Origin: JBEKTY01 sp049515555
Lineage (GTDB): Bacteria > Planctomycetota > Planctomycetia > Pirellulales > Thermoguttaceae
Length of the DNA stretch: 36,233 nt
Assembly: GCA_049515555.1 (NCBI GenBank)
Contig: JBEKTY010000080.1
Span: 1 to 36,233, forward strand
Reading direction: 5' to 3'
The position numbers were made by a program, and so were the translations under genes. Of the stretch, positions 22,427 through 30,825 are shown piece by piece (position 1 is the stretch's first letter; each line of letters opens with the position of its first letter). The notes beneath the pieces were generated by a model, which had not been told where the DNA came from, did not search any database, and worked only from the letters and a program-made list of their open reading frames with translations.

Positions 22427-23818
22427 TTACCGCACGCGGCAGCGGAAGCGGAGGACTCCGCCCTCAACGGGCCTGAGCGGGTCGGCCAGCTCGCAACGCA
22501 CCAGCACCGAATCGCCTTCGTTGGGCGCCGTGCTGAAGCTGGCCTTCCGGCTGCACTGGGCGCTGTCGGCGATGTATTCCAGCCGGCTGCTCAAACTGTC
22601 GAGAATCGTCACCCGGCCGATCGGCTGATTGCCCACGTTGTCGAAGCGAATGGTGAACGACACCTCGTCGCCCGGCTCGGCGAAGGGCGTGGAGGCGACC
22701 TTGATCACGCGCAGGCGGGGATTGGCCGGCGAGGCGCCGACGATGTACGTGGCTTGCAGCCGCTCGCTGCCGATGGTGGCCGCCGCGGGCTGGCGGTCCA
22801 GAAATATCTGCACCTCTTGGCGATGGGTCCAGGCGACCGCGGCCTGGACGCCCTGGGCCAGGAAGGCGGCCTCCGAGCCCAGCAGCACGCCCTGGCGGAT
22901 CGCCGCCACGTTCTCGTAGGCCTTGTATAAGTTATCGAAGCTGCGGGGCCCCAACTCGTTGACGACCGCGGCGGAGCCCTGCCGCGACCGCATCAGCTCG
23001 GCCGGATGGCGGCCCACCTCGTCGATGGGCTGGAAGTTCTGGGCACTGGTCACGACGACCTCGCTCGTCTTCGGCACCGCGGCGCTGGCCGGCTTGTAAA
23101 CGCCCGCCGCACGGTCCCGCTGCTGATCGACCTTGGCGTTGATCACCTGGCGGACGGCCCCGAAGCGCGGGGCGTAGAGATAGACCGTGTTGCTGGGCTC
23201 GACGAGGGTTCGGCCGTCGAGCGTGTTGAAGTGCGCGACCGTGTCTTCCATTTGCAGGCCGCGGACCTCGCCCTGGCGGGTGACGCGGATGGGCGGGCCG
23301 GCGTTGCCGCCGTCGACGATGAACTCGTCCGGGGGCCAGGGCGAGGCGATCCCCGGCGGCTGCCACGGCCCGATCGGCGTATAGGGCAGCGGGACACCCA
23401 GTTCCATGCCCGGGGGCCCGGCGGGGCAGGGCATGAAAGTGGTGAGGGGTGAGGGGTGAGGGGTGAGTGAGGGAGGAGGGGTGAGGGGCGATTGAGGGGT
23501 GAGGGGTGAGGGCTGAGGGGTGAGGGGCGAGCCGGGCGGCACGGGCGCCGCTGGCGGCGGCGGTGGTAGTGCCGGGTTCGCGTCATTTTCAGCGCCCTTG
23601 GCTGCGCGTGGGCCGAGGGCCGGTCCGGAACAGGCGGATAAGATCAGCACGCCCGCGGCAATGACTGCCAGCCGCCACAGGCGGGACCAGCGGATCGAGG
23701 CTGGGCAATGTATCCGGCACACTCCGTGTGCCGCTGCTTCCCATCGGCACACGGAGTGTGCCGGATACAATTTCGCCCCGTCGCCCGTCGCCCGTCGTCC
23801 GTCGTCTGTCTGTTTCAT
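22427..23818 (-). CDS. DUF11-domain lipoprotein
   Basis: 463 residues if started at the ATG at 23818, which overlaps the upstream TGA as ATGA (translational coupling). A membrane segment WRLAVIAAGVLILSACSG gives a lipobox (LSAC), so it is a probable lipoprotein. The roughly 50 residues before this segment are translated heptamer and nested-element DNA (23709-23812), an odd leader that may hide the true start. After the lipobox comes a Pro/Ser/Thr-rich stretch made partly of GAGGGGT heptamers (23440-23530), then a planctomycete-type domain (QGEVRGLQMEDTVAHFNTLDGRTLVEPSNTVYLYAPRFGAVRQV). A C-terminal DUF11-like beta-sandwich follows (VIKVASTPFAEPGDEVSFTIRFDNVGNQPIGRVTILDSL), common in cell-surface proteins. 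It is the third gene of an exported-protein operon. Confidence 0.75.
   Translation of the reverse strand: MKQTDDGRRATGDGAKLYPAHSVCRWEAAAHGVCRIHCPASIRWSRLWRLAVIAAGVLILSACSGPALGPRAAKGAENDANPALPPPPPAAPVPPGSPLTPQPSPLTPQSPLTPPPSLTPHPSPLTTFMPCPAGPPGMELGVPLPYTPIGPWQPPGIASPWPPDEFIVDGGNAGPPIRVTRQGEVRGLQMEDTVAHFNTLDGRTLVEPSNTVYLYAPRFGAVRQVINAKVDQQRDRAAGVYKPASAAVPKTSEVVVTSAQNFQPIDEVGRHPAELMRSRQGSAAVVNELGPRSFDNLYKAYENVAAIRQGVLLGSEAAFLAQGVQAAVAWTHRQEVQIFLDRQPAAATIGSERLQATYIVGASPANPRLRVIKVASTPFAEPGDEVSFTIRFDNVGNQPIGRVTILDSLSSRLEYIADSAQCSRKASFSTAPNEGDSVLVRCELADPLRPVEGGVLRFRCRVR
23440..23530. repeat. Heptanucleotide array (GAGGGGT and variants)
   Basis: About 12 imperfect GAGGGGT/GAGGGGC/GAGGGCT units, read on the reverse strand as a Pro/Ser/Leu/Thr-rich tract of the DUF11 lipoprotein. 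Confidence 0.9.
23709..23769. repeat. Nested inverted-repeat element, copy D
   Basis: Perfect 24-nt arms TGTATCCGGCACACTCCGTG... and its inverse, around a 13-nt loop. It has the same outer sequence (TGTATCC) as copy A and lies in the leader of the DUF11 lipoprotein. Confidence 0.92.
23778..23812. repeat. Heptanucleotide array (CCGTCGC/CCGTCGT)
   Basis: Four 7-nt units directly downstream (gene sense) of the ATG at 23818, beside nested element copy D. Confidence 0.85.
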
Positions 23819-24651
23819 GGCTGCGGTCCCGGCGGAGCGGCGTTTGGTGCTGGCACTACCTCGGCCGGCGGGGCCACCGCGGGGGCCGGCCTTGCCAAAG
23901 GTGCGGCGGGCTGCACGACGACCGGCCGCGGCGAGAAGCCCACCCAGGCCGGCGCGCCGAAGAAGAACCCCGGGTCCGAGCCCTGATCGGGCACGCGGGC
24001 CCCCAGCCGCAAAATGGCCACCGGCCGGCCCAGCCCGTCGGCCACCGCCAACACGTCCCGGCCCGGTCCCACGTCGAACCACGTCTGCGATTGGCCCGCC
24101 TCGGCCGGATTCCGCACCGGCAAAGCATTGCGCTGATCCTCCAGGTAGATCACCCGCGTGACGAACTTCCCGTCCAGCGCCATCAGCAAGTCTTCCTGCG
24201 TCAGTTCGACGGGAATGGCGAAGCGAACCTGCTGGTCGGCGGGGGCGTAGAGCCGGTCGATGACCTCGACGGTCGGAAAGACTTCCAGCCCTTCGGCCCT
24301 GGGGATGCGCGTCACGCGGAGCCGGTAGACCGAGCCGATCAGAAGACCTGCGCGGCGCGGGGCCGGCTGGCCCGCGTCGAATTGATTCCCCGCAGCCAGC
24401 GAGATCAAGACCCCCGCAGGAGCCTTGATCTCTACCGGCTGGAAGAACCCGGGCAATGGTCCGCCCCGCTGGAGTTGCCGGGCGCCAATCGCTCCCGGCG
24501 GCATCACGCCATTATGCCAAAAGTGGGCTCCGGCTTCCTGGGCGGCCAGCATGCCGGCCAGGCCCAGTTGCAGGAGCGCCACCATTGACATTCCGCCGGC
24601 AACTCTTCGGAGTCGCGTCCAGGTTGCCACACCGCGGGGCGCTAGGACCAT
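23815..24651 (-). CDS. Exported protein, paralogue of the upstream lipoprotein
   Basis: 278 residues. The N-terminus is Arg-rich followed by a hydrophobic signal segment (MSMVALLQLGLAGMLAAQEA). The central domain contains VYRLRVTRIPRAEGLEVFPTVEVIDRLYAP and IPVELTQEDLLMALDGKFVTRVIYLED. This matches the upstream gene product, which has YRLKLANIPGRPGVELYPTLELGL and MELTEDDFDQVMSGNFVTKVIYLPD, so the two are clearly homologous. A second shared block is the (V/M)AI(L/V)RLG strand. The C-terminus is Ala/Pro-rich, probably unstructured or wall-associated. No known function; I read it as a planctomycete envelope protein family. The gap from the upstream gene is 20 nt, and its stop overlaps the start of the DUF11 gene by 4 nt, so all three are probably one operon. 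Confidence 0.75.
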   Translation of the reverse strand: MVLAPRGVATWTRLRRVAGGMSMVALLQLGLAGMLAAQEAGAHFWHNGVMPPGAIGARQLQRGGPLPGFFQPVEIKAPAGVLISLAAGNQFDAGQPAPRRAGLLIGSVYRLRVTRIPRAEGLEVFPTVEVIDRLYAPADQQVRFAIPVELTQEDLLMALDGKFVTRVIYLEDQRNALPVRNPAEAGQSQTWFDVGPGRDVLAVADGLGRPVAILRLGARVPDQGSDPGFFFGAPAWVGFSPRPVVVQPAAPLARPAPAVAPPAEVVPAPNAAPPGPQP

Positions 24652-24671
24652 TGTCAGGGGTTATCCTCGAA

Positions 24672-25847
24672 TCAGTTGCCGATCTTGGCCTCGCCGGCGG
24701 CCGTGGCGCCGCTCGCAGCCATTACGCTGCCCGACGACGTGGCGCCGCCCGCCATGGGCGGATCGCCGCCGGCCGGGCAAGGTGCGGCCGGCGCGGCCAC
24801 GCCGGTGCCAATCGCCTGGTGCCGCTCGGCCATGGGCTGCGGCGTAATGCCGGGGCTCGGGCTGGCCTTTTCCACGATCCACGCCCGATTGGCCGGCACC
24901 GGATAGCTAAGCCCGGGCTTCTGCTTCACGTCGATCCGCACGTTGCGGCTCGGCCCCGGCACTTCGACGTGGGTATGATTGACAATCGTGTGCCTCTGCA
25001 AGCCGGCCGGCACTCCCAGCGGCACGTGCGGCGGGCCGGGCAGGCCGATCGGCGTGCCGGTGATGGGCATGCCGTATTGCGGCGAGCTGACCCCGGCCAC
25101 GTAGGCCGGCGGCGGCATGACGCCCCCGAAGGCCAGCATGCACGGCGGCTGGCCGGGCATCTGGTAGCCCGCCTGCTGCATCCAAGCCGCCGCCTCGGCG
25201 GAGCCGGACTGGATCTGCAAGTCCTTGTTGCCCAGCCGGACGATGGCCATGATCGCCCCGCGGCGGTCGGCCTCGACGATCGGATCGACCCCCGGGTCCA
25301 GCCGCGTGCTGACCAGCGTGCCCACCCCCGCCAGGGCCAACTCCTGGAACTCCGGATCGGGCAGGTAAATCACCTTGGTCACGAAATTGCCGCTCATCAC
25401 CTGGTCGAAGTCGTCTTCGGTCAGTTCCATGGGCACGGCGTTGTGGGCCAGGAAGGCTTCGGTGCGGGGCACGGCCAGGCCCAACTCCAGCGTGGGATAC
25501 AGTTCCACGCCCGGCCGACCCGGTATGTTTGCCAGCTTCAGCCGATAGAGGAAGCCTTGCGGGAAGTTGTAACGGGCCGGGGCCACCAGCGACTCCGAAT
25601 CGAAGCGGCCCGGCATGGTCACGTCCCATTGAATCGTCATTCCCTCGGGTCCGACGAAGTGGACCTGCGAGGTCGCCCCCACCGGGGCCGGCGGCGGCTG
25701 ATAGGTCATTACGCCAGGCCCGGGTCCGTCCACGCCCGGACCGGGATGCATCAGCATTTCCGACGGCGGCAGGTTATTGTGCAGATGTTTTTCACATCCC
25801 ACGGCGGCCGCCAGCAGCACCAATAGGAGCACGCGCGCAATCCTCAT
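24672..25847 (-). CDS. Lipoprotein, first gene of the envelope operon
   Basis: 391 residues from the ATG at 25847, preceded by GAGGGGGG 5-6 nt upstream; the TTG five codons earlier is less likely. The N-terminus MRIARVLLLVLLAAAVGCEK has a lipobox-like AVGC, so it is probably lipidated. Middle domain: YRLKLANIPGRPGVELYPTLELG, then MELTEDDFDQVMSGNFVTKVIYLPD, then AIMAIVRLGNKDLQIQ. This is the block shared with the next gene. The C-terminal half is Gly/Pro-rich and includes GTPIGLPGPPHVPLGVPAG, RNVRIDVKQKP and a low-complexity Ala/Gly end. The function of the family is unknown. It is divergent from the LolA-like gene across 290 nt. Confidence 0.78.
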   Translation of the reverse strand: MRIARVLLLVLLAAAVGCEKHLHNNLPPSEMLMHPGPGVDGPGPGVMTYQPPPAPVGATSQVHFVGPEGMTIQWDVTMPGRFDSESLVAPARYNFPQGFLYRLKLANIPGRPGVELYPTLELGLAVPRTEAFLAHNAVPMELTEDDFDQVMSGNFVTKVIYLPDPEFQELALAGVGTLVSTRLDPGVDPIVEADRRGAIMAIVRLGNKDLQIQSGSAEAAAWMQQAGYQMPGQPPCMLAFGGVMPPPAYVAGVSSPQYGMPITGTPIGLPGPPHVPLGVPAGLQRHTIVNHTHVEVPGPSRNVRIDVKQKPGLSYPVPANRAWIVEKASPSPGITPQPMAERHQAIGTGVAAPAAPCPAGGDPPMAGGATSSGSVMAASGATAAGEAKIGN

Positions 25848-26137
25848 GGTTTCCCCCCTCAATTGACATAGACCGTTTGGCGGAGCCGTCTTACAATACT
25901 GGCCCCGTGTTCCACCCCTTCGTCGGCGCGGACCTTCGTCGGCGCGTACGGCGGCGTGGCGCAGGTTTATTCTGCCAGCGGCCAGGAGTGAGACGAACCT
26001 CTCCGTATTGTTACGGTTCGCATCAACTCAAGCCGTGCAGGGCATAAAATCGGGAAATTCGCCCGTCTGAGGTCTATTGGTCGGCCTGTTACATCACGAA
26101 TCTTTGGCAAATCCGTCATAACCTGCAAATTAACCCA

Positions 26138-27100
26138 ATGACATACAGGCTGCCTATCCTTCTTATTTTGGTGCTCTTGACTGCGGGCCTGGCCTGGGCG
26201 GTGCACGCAGGTTGGTTTCTGCGCAGGTCGCATCCGCTTGGGGCGGGGCCGATTGCAGCCTATCGCACGGACCAGTCGGCGGGGCCTGGCGTGGCGCCCC
26301 CCCTGCCGCGGTCGATCCTGCAAGCAGCCATCCGGGCGGCCGAAAGTCGCCGCTGCGTCTCGGCCCGCATCCGCCAGCAGGGCGAGCTGTTCGGCTACGG
26401 CTTGCTGGGATCGGGCCGATACCTGGAGGCGCGCGGCACGGCCATCCCCCTGCTGCGGCTGGAACTGAGGATCCAGGTCGGCGACCAGACAAGCAGCCTC
26501 GTCCAGGTGTGCGACGGCCAGGCGCTGTGGAGCTATCGCAAGCTGCCCGACGGTCAGAAACTCAGCCGTGTAGACGCCGTGCGGGCCAGTGCGGAGCTGG
26601 CAAAGCTTCCGCCGCCGGCCGGCCGGCCAGGCGGCCCGGCGACGCTGCCCGGGCTGGGCGGCCTGTCGCGCCTGCTCCGCGGACTCGACGCCACCTTCCA
26701 GTTCACCGTGGCCGAGCGCGGCCAGTTGGCCGGGCTGCCCGTCTGGAAACTCGAAGGCGGCTGGAAACCCGGCTACCTGGTCAACTTCCTGCCCAAGCAG
26801 CGGAAGGCCATCGAGGAGGGCAAGCCCGTCGATCTCAGCCGCCTGCCGCGGTATCTGCCCGATCGGGTAATCATCCTGCTCGGCCAGGAGGACTTGTTCC
26901 CTTACCGCATCGATTATTGCCGCGGCGGTCGGGGTGAGGGCGCCGACGGGCGGCAGGGCCGATCGCTCACCACGCTGGAGTTCTTTGAAGTGAACCTGAA
27001 CGCCCCAGTCGATGCCGGGCAGTTCGTCTACGCCCCCGGGGCCCTGCCGGTCTGCGACGAGACAGAGCAGTACCTGCAATCGTTGGCGGCGCTGAAGTAG
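26138..27100 (+). CDS. Single-pass or exported LolA-like protein
   Basis: 320 residues from the ATG at 26138; no strong ribosome site precedes it. The N-terminal hydrophobic segment (LPILLILVLLTAGLAWAVHAGWFL) is an anchor or signal sequence. The rest alternates beta strands in the manner of LolA/LolB-type lipid-binding folds found in many planctomycete proteins: ARIRQQGELFGYGLLGSGRYLEARG, LELRIQVGDQTSSLVQVCDGQALWSYRKL and PDRVIILLGQEDLFPYRIDY. The C-terminus is LTTLEFFEVNLNAPVDAGQFVYAP, typical of the last LolA-like strands (F-x-Y-x-P end). Binding of a lipid or lipoprotein is a guess from fold. No repeat insert is seen. Confidence 0.68.
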   Translation: MTYRLPILLILVLLTAGLAWAVHAGWFLRRSHPLGAGPIAAYRTDQSAGPGVAPPLPRSILQAAIRAAESRRCVSARIRQQGELFGYGLLGSGRYLEARGTAIPLLRLELRIQVGDQTSSLVQVCDGQALWSYRKLPDGQKLSRVDAVRASAELAKLPPPAGRPGGPATLPGLGGLSRLLRGLDATFQFTVAERGQLAGLPVWKLEGGWKPGYLVNFLPKQRKAIEEGKPVDLSRLPRYLPDRVIILLGQEDLFPYRIDYCRGGRGEGADGRQGRSLTTLEFFEVNLNAPVDAGQFVYAPGALPVCDETEQYLQSLAALK

Positions 27101-27120
27101 GCGGCCGGCCGTTACAGGAA

Positions 27121-27182
27121 CACACACATGGGGTCACACACACACATGGCACACACACATGGGGTCACACACACATGGGGTC
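27121..27182. repeat. CACACACATGGGGTCA tandem repeat
   Basis: Four irregular units of 14-20 nt (ACACACATGGGGTC, one with ATGGC instead of ATGGGGTC), immediately downstream of the LolA-like gene. The CA-rich composition is unlike the surrounding GC-rich DNA. Confidence 0.85.
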
Positions 27183-27397
27183 AGGCCGTCGTCAGTCATT
27201 AGTGAGTTTCCCCATCACGGTCGCGATGGTCTTGTGTCACCGGGCCTTCAAAACAGTAGCAGCCACGAAACCGTACGTCAACGCCTAGCGCCTAGTAAGG
27301 ATTTGGCCAGTGGCGCGCGGAAAACCAGCTAATGACAAACGACGGCCCGCCCCCACGCTCCCACGTTTGTCGGTTCCGCGACACCGGGACGCCTGGG

Positions 27398-28120
27398 CTA
27401 GCGCGTCGCCTCCGGTCTGGTGTCCGGCACCCGCGCCTTGCCATTTGAAAGAAACAAGAGTTGGCAGGCGAACATGGTGATGCAAAACAGGCCGAGCATT
27501 CCGTGAAAATAGAACAGCCCGGGCTCCAGAAAGAGGGCGACCACGAGGAAGAATGCTCCAGTCAGGAATCCGAAGAGGAATCCAAATATCGTTCCCGCCC
27601 TCCCGGTCTGGGTCCGCTGCTGCGTGGCCGTAATCTTCGCCTTCCTGATGAACCACACCAGCAGCGCCGATACGCCCCAACTGAAGACCCCGAAGGCCGT
27701 GGAGATCCAGGCGGAAATGGGCCGGCTTGGAAAGGGGTAGTGCCCCGAGAGAAACCACACATACCCGAATGCAAACAGCAGGGCCAGCGCCAGCTTCAGC
27801 GCTTCGCTAGGCATCCTTAGTGCGGCGAAGAGGGCCCGGATCCCCTCGCCCCTGAGATAATTGGCGATGCGGTGCAGAACGACGCATTGGAAGACCACGA
27901 AGGCAAATATCCAAAGCAGGCCCCACAGCGGCATAAGAACCCGATCCTCCCAGCCTTGCACGACGAAGATGGTGTTGAGCTGGTCGGAGCCGTGTGCGGC
28001 AATGCTGACGAACATGCGGAATCCCTGGAGCGCCACGAATCCGAAGCACTGGAGCAGGAAGAAGGCGGCAATCGCGCCCCAGGGGGAGTGAACCCGGTAT
28101 ACATCGGTGTCTTGCATCAT
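27398..28120 (-). CDS. Polytopic membrane protein of unknown function
   Basis: 240 residues beginning MMQDTDVYRVH. Either of the first two methionines may start it. About five hydrophobic helices are visible: GAIAAFFLLQCFGFVALQGF; a second near RVLMPLWGLLWIFAFVVFQCVVL; KLALALLFAFGYVWFLSG; ISAWISTAFGVFSWGVSALLVWF; and a pair toward the end, TIFGFLFGFLTGAFFLVVALF and LGLFCITMFACQLLFL. There is no catalytic motif. It starts 3 nt after the M48 peptidase stop, so it is probably cotranscribed and translationally coupled. A link to the peptidase (substrate, partner or immunity-like protein) is only an inference from position. Base composition is somewhat lower in GC than the neighbours. Confidence 0.65.
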   Translation of the reverse strand: MMQDTDVYRVHSPWGAIAAFFLLQCFGFVALQGFRMFVSIAAHGSDQLNTIFVVQGWEDRVLMPLWGLLWIFAFVVFQCVVLHRIANYLRGEGIRALFAALRMPSEALKLALALLFAFGYVWFLSGHYPFPSRPISAWISTAFGVFSWGVSALLVWFIRKAKITATQQRTQTGRAGTIFGFLFGFLTGAFFLVVALFLEPGLFYFHGMLGLFCITMFACQLLFLSNGKARVPDTRPEATR

Positions 28121-28123
28121 GTG

Positions 28124-29299
28124 TCAATCGTCGGCCAGGGCCAGGCGCTGGGCGATGGGCGGGTGGCTGTGGAACAGCAGTACGTCGAGCCAGTGCGGCG
28201 AGGGATCGTCTTTATTGATCTCGGCCAGCTTGCGGAAGGCCGAGCGGTAGGCCTCCCGCCGGCCGGTCCGCCGCAGGGCGTAGCGGTCGCACTGCCGCTC
28301 CATGCGGCGGCTGACGGCGTTGTGGAGCGGCTCGGAGAGCATGGCCAGCGCGGCCAGGATGAGCATGATCTTGGGCAGCGTAGCGACGCTCAGGGCGGCG
28401 TATTGCAGGCCGGCCGGCCCCGCGCCGGCCCACAGCGCCAGCAGCCGGTCGCAAATCCAGAACCCCCCGCCGCTCAGCACGGCCCCGGCCAGCATCAGCT
28501 TGCGGATGTGGCGGAACACGTGATGCCCGATCTCGTGGGCAAAGATCACCTCGATCTCGTCGGGCGTGAAGCGTGCCAGCAGGGTATCGCCCATCAGGAC
28601 GCGGCGGGTGCGGCCCAGCCCGGCCAGCATGGCGTTGGCCTTGACCGTCTCGTTGCTGAGGGCCAGGCGATATACGCCTTCGATCGACAGGCCGGTGCCG
28701 GCGGTCAGGCCGGCCATCCGCTGGCGCAGCTCGGGGGAGTCCAGCCGCTCGATCTTGTAGAACAGGGGCAGGATGAGGACGGGGGCAAGCTGCCCCAGCA
28801 CGGCGGTGACCAGGAAAAAGGCCCCCGCGCCGAAGAGCCACCACCATGGCCCCGTGGTCCAGATGAGCCAGTAGAGGCCCAGCACGAGCGGCGCGGCCAG
28901 GGCCAGGGCCAGCAGGTTCCGCTTGGCATAGCGCCACAACCAGCCGGCCCGGTTGAGCGTACTCAAGCCGAAGCGATGCTCCAGCACGTAGCCGGAAAAA
29001 TAGGCCAGCGGCAGCGAGATCAGCGTGTGCACTAGGGTCATGGCGAGAAAGAACAGCACCAGCCGCAGCGACTGGCTCCGCGCGGGCCAGGCCCAGCCTT
29101 GCAGCCAACGGTCAAGGGCGTCGGCCGCCAGCACGGCCACCGCCGCCAGGAAGGCCAGATCGAGGAGCTTATCGGCCAGCGAGCAGACCAACTCCCAGCG
29201 GCCGTAGCGCTTGGCCTCGGCCAGTTGTTCGGGGCTCATGCCGGCCGCGGAGTAATCGCCCGCAGCGGCCGGCCCGGCAGACTCGACAGGTTGCGACAT
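28124..29299 (-). CDS. M48-family membrane zinc metallopeptidase (Ste24/HtpX-like)
   Basis: 391 residues. Zinc site HEIGHH in VIFAHEIGHHVFRHI, with the downstream third ligand in SRRMERQCDRYAL (E-x3-D). Several membrane helices precede it, and the conserved N-terminal region has YFSGYVLEHRFGLSTLNRAGWLW, matching the eukaryotic Ste24/CAAX-prenyl-protease type N-terminal domain (YxLEHRFGLS). It cleaves membrane or lipidated proteins; substrate here unknown. The start ATG at 29299 overlaps the previous stop by one base (TAATG), so translation is coupled to the DUF6786-like gene. The C-terminus LLFHSHPPIAQRLALAD carries the typical M48 terminal HPP motif. Confidence 0.92.
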   Translation of the reverse strand: MSQPVESAGPAAAGDYSAAGMSPEQLAEAKRYGRWELVCSLADKLLDLAFLAAVAVLAADALDRWLQGWAWPARSQSLRLVLFFLAMTLVHTLISLPLAYFSGYVLEHRFGLSTLNRAGWLWRYAKRNLLALALAAPLVLGLYWLIWTTGPWWWLFGAGAFFLVTAVLGQLAPVLILPLFYKIERLDSPELRQRMAGLTAGTGLSIEGVYRLALSNETVKANAMLAGLGRTRRVLMGDTLLARFTPDEIEVIFAHEIGHHVFRHIRKLMLAGAVLSGGGFWICDRLLALWAGAGPAGLQYAALSVATLPKIMLILAALAMLSEPLHNAVSRRMERQCDRYALRRTGRREAYRSAFRKLAEINKDDPSPHWLDVLLFHSHPPIAQRLALADD

Positions 29300-30549
29300 T
29301 ATTTCAGCATGGCCTGTCGGACCGTCTCCAGGTCCACGCCCAGCAGCTCCTTGGCGAGTTTGGCCAGGGTCGGCCCGTCGGCCTGGACGTGGATCGTCCG
29401 ATGGCTGTGCACGAGCGACTGGCCGCGGGCGAGCGGCTTGGCCGGCGAGAGCGATTCGATCTCGTAGAAGGCGCCCATGCCTTTCTTACCGGGCGCGGGC
29501 GGGCCGTCGTTGTAGCTGTTCACCACGTCGCCCCGGTAGGGTTCGGCGTGCGGGCCGCCCCACTGATTGTTCATGTAGGGCCAGCGGGTGGGGTCCTCGG
29601 GCATGCTGAACGAGACCAGCGTGAGCACGCCGCCGCGGAAGTCGATGGAGCCCAGGATGTTGCGTGCCCGCCGCTGCGAGACGCCGATCTTCGCGCGGCA
29701 GTGGCCGTCGGCCCGCAAGAGCACGGCCTGGGGCAGCGCCTTGAGCCGCTCGGGCGGGACCGCGCCGAAGTAGTCCGACTTGACCGTCGGGCCCAGCTCG
29801 GCCTCCGGCCCGGCCTGATAGGGCACGATCACCACCGTCTCCGGTCCGCTGTTCATCATGCCCAGGATCCAGATCGAGACCAGCCCTTTTTCGCGGGTCA
29901 CGGGCTGGCCGCGGTTGGTCAGCCGGTTCTCGGTCTCGTAGGCCACCATTTTCGCGGGGGGTGCGGCGATAATTTCGGCCGCCGAGGGGCCCAGCAGCCG
30001 GCAGATCGCCTCTTTTTCCAGCAGCCGTACTTCGCGATTAACGTCCAGATGGAACGCCGTGCCGGAGGCGTTCTGGAACTGCATGCCGGCCGTCATGCGG
30101 ACCGGCTCGTTGGGCCCGGAAACCACCCGCCAGGCCCCTTCGTTAAAGGCGGGCGGGGTGTACCAGTCGGTCAGCGTTTGGGCCTGGCCCGGCTTGAACC
30201 ACAGGCTGAACTGCCCGCCCTCGGGCGATAGCCACAGCCGCTCCTCGCCGCCGTAATTGTTGAAGTGCAGGTCTAGCTTGCCGGCCGTAATGTACTCGTC
30301 GTTGATGAAACCGAAGCTGGGCCCGTCCGGGCCGCCGCAGGTGGAGGTCATCACCCGCCCCTGCCAGCCGGGACAGACCGCCACGCGGCCGCCGCTGGGA
30401 TTGGTCAATTCGACCACTTCGGTATGCTTGGCCAACATCGCCCGCACTTCGCCGTACGTCATGGGATTGCCTTTCGTTTCGGCCCCGTGGGCACCGGCGG
30501 CCGCCAGCAGTGACCCAATCGAGGCCAGGATTGCCAACCAACGGCCCAT
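29299..30549 (-). CDS. Secreted DUF6786-like protein
   Basis: 416 residues with signal peptide MGRWLAILASIGSLLAAAGAHGAE. Sequence such as GRVAVCPGWQGRVMTSTCGGPDGPSFGFINDEYI, FNNYGGEERLWLSPEGGQFSLWF and AVLLRADGHCRAKIGV resembles the DUF6786 family as I remember it; I could not check this by search. The Gly/Trp/Phe-rich beta-sandwich pattern suggests a galactose-mutarotase or carbohydrate-binding-like fold (inference). A Shine-Dalgarno-like AAAGGG is 6-9 nt before the ATG. First gene of the three-gene unit with the M48 peptidase and a small membrane protein. The divergent promoter region to the HTH regulator contains a repeat element. Confidence 0.72.
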   Translation of the reverse strand: MGRWLAILASIGSLLAAAGAHGAETKGNPMTYGEVRAMLAKHTEVVELTNPSGGRVAVCPGWQGRVMTSTCGGPDGPSFGFINDEYITAGKLDLHFNNYGGEERLWLSPEGGQFSLWFKPGQAQTLTDWYTPPAFNEGAWRVVSGPNEPVRMTAGMQFQNASGTAFHLDVNREVRLLEKEAICRLLGPSAAEIIAAPPAKMVAYETENRLTNRGQPVTREKGLVSIWILGMMNSGPETVVIVPYQAGPEAELGPTVKSDYFGAVPPERLKALPQAVLLRADGHCRAKIGVSQRRARNILGSIDFRGGVLTLVSFSMPEDPTRWPYMNNQWGGPHAEPYRGDVVNSYNDGPPAPGKKGMGAFYEIESLSPAKPLARGQSLVHSHRTIHVQADGPTLAKLAKELLGVDLETVRQAMLK

Positions 30550-30619
30550 GGAAAGCCCTTTCGCAACTGGGGGTTAAGGATTCGGAATTTCGGAGTTTTT
30601 CTCTCGCAAAGGCGCCGTC

Positions 30620-30683
30620 GGGTGCCACGGGTGGCTTGCCCACCCGTGCTTCTCACACTGCTGGACAAGCCAGCAGTGGCACC
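30620..30683. repeat. GGGTGCCAC inverted-repeat element, copy 2
   Basis: GGGTGCCACGGGTGGCTTGCCCACCCGTG ... CACTGCTGGACAAGCCAGCAGTGGCACC, in the divergent region between the DUF6786-like gene and the HTH regulator. The two arms are different variants of the family. Confidence 0.88.
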
Positions 30684-30796
30684 ATCGCAGCACGGAAATG
30701 GCACACATGCGCCGTCCCCTGCCGCTTGGAACCAGGATACCCTAGTCCGGCGGTCTGTCCAAGGCCCGCGGCGGTCGGCGCGGCCAAAAAAGCCCC

Positions 30797-30825
30797 TTGA
30801 CAGCCGCGGCCCGCTAGCATATACA
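30797..30825 (+). promoter_or_regulatory. Sigma70-type promoter of the HTH regulator
   Basis: -35 TTGACA (30797-30802), 17-bp spacer, -10 TATACA (30820-30825), giving a transcript start near 30832 and a leader of about 45 nt to the ATG at 30877. It is the best promoter match in the window. Confidence 0.7.

Noticed and set aside
23440..23530. CRISPR-like direct repeats
   Set aside because: Units are 7 nt, contiguous and without spacers; no cas genes in the window.
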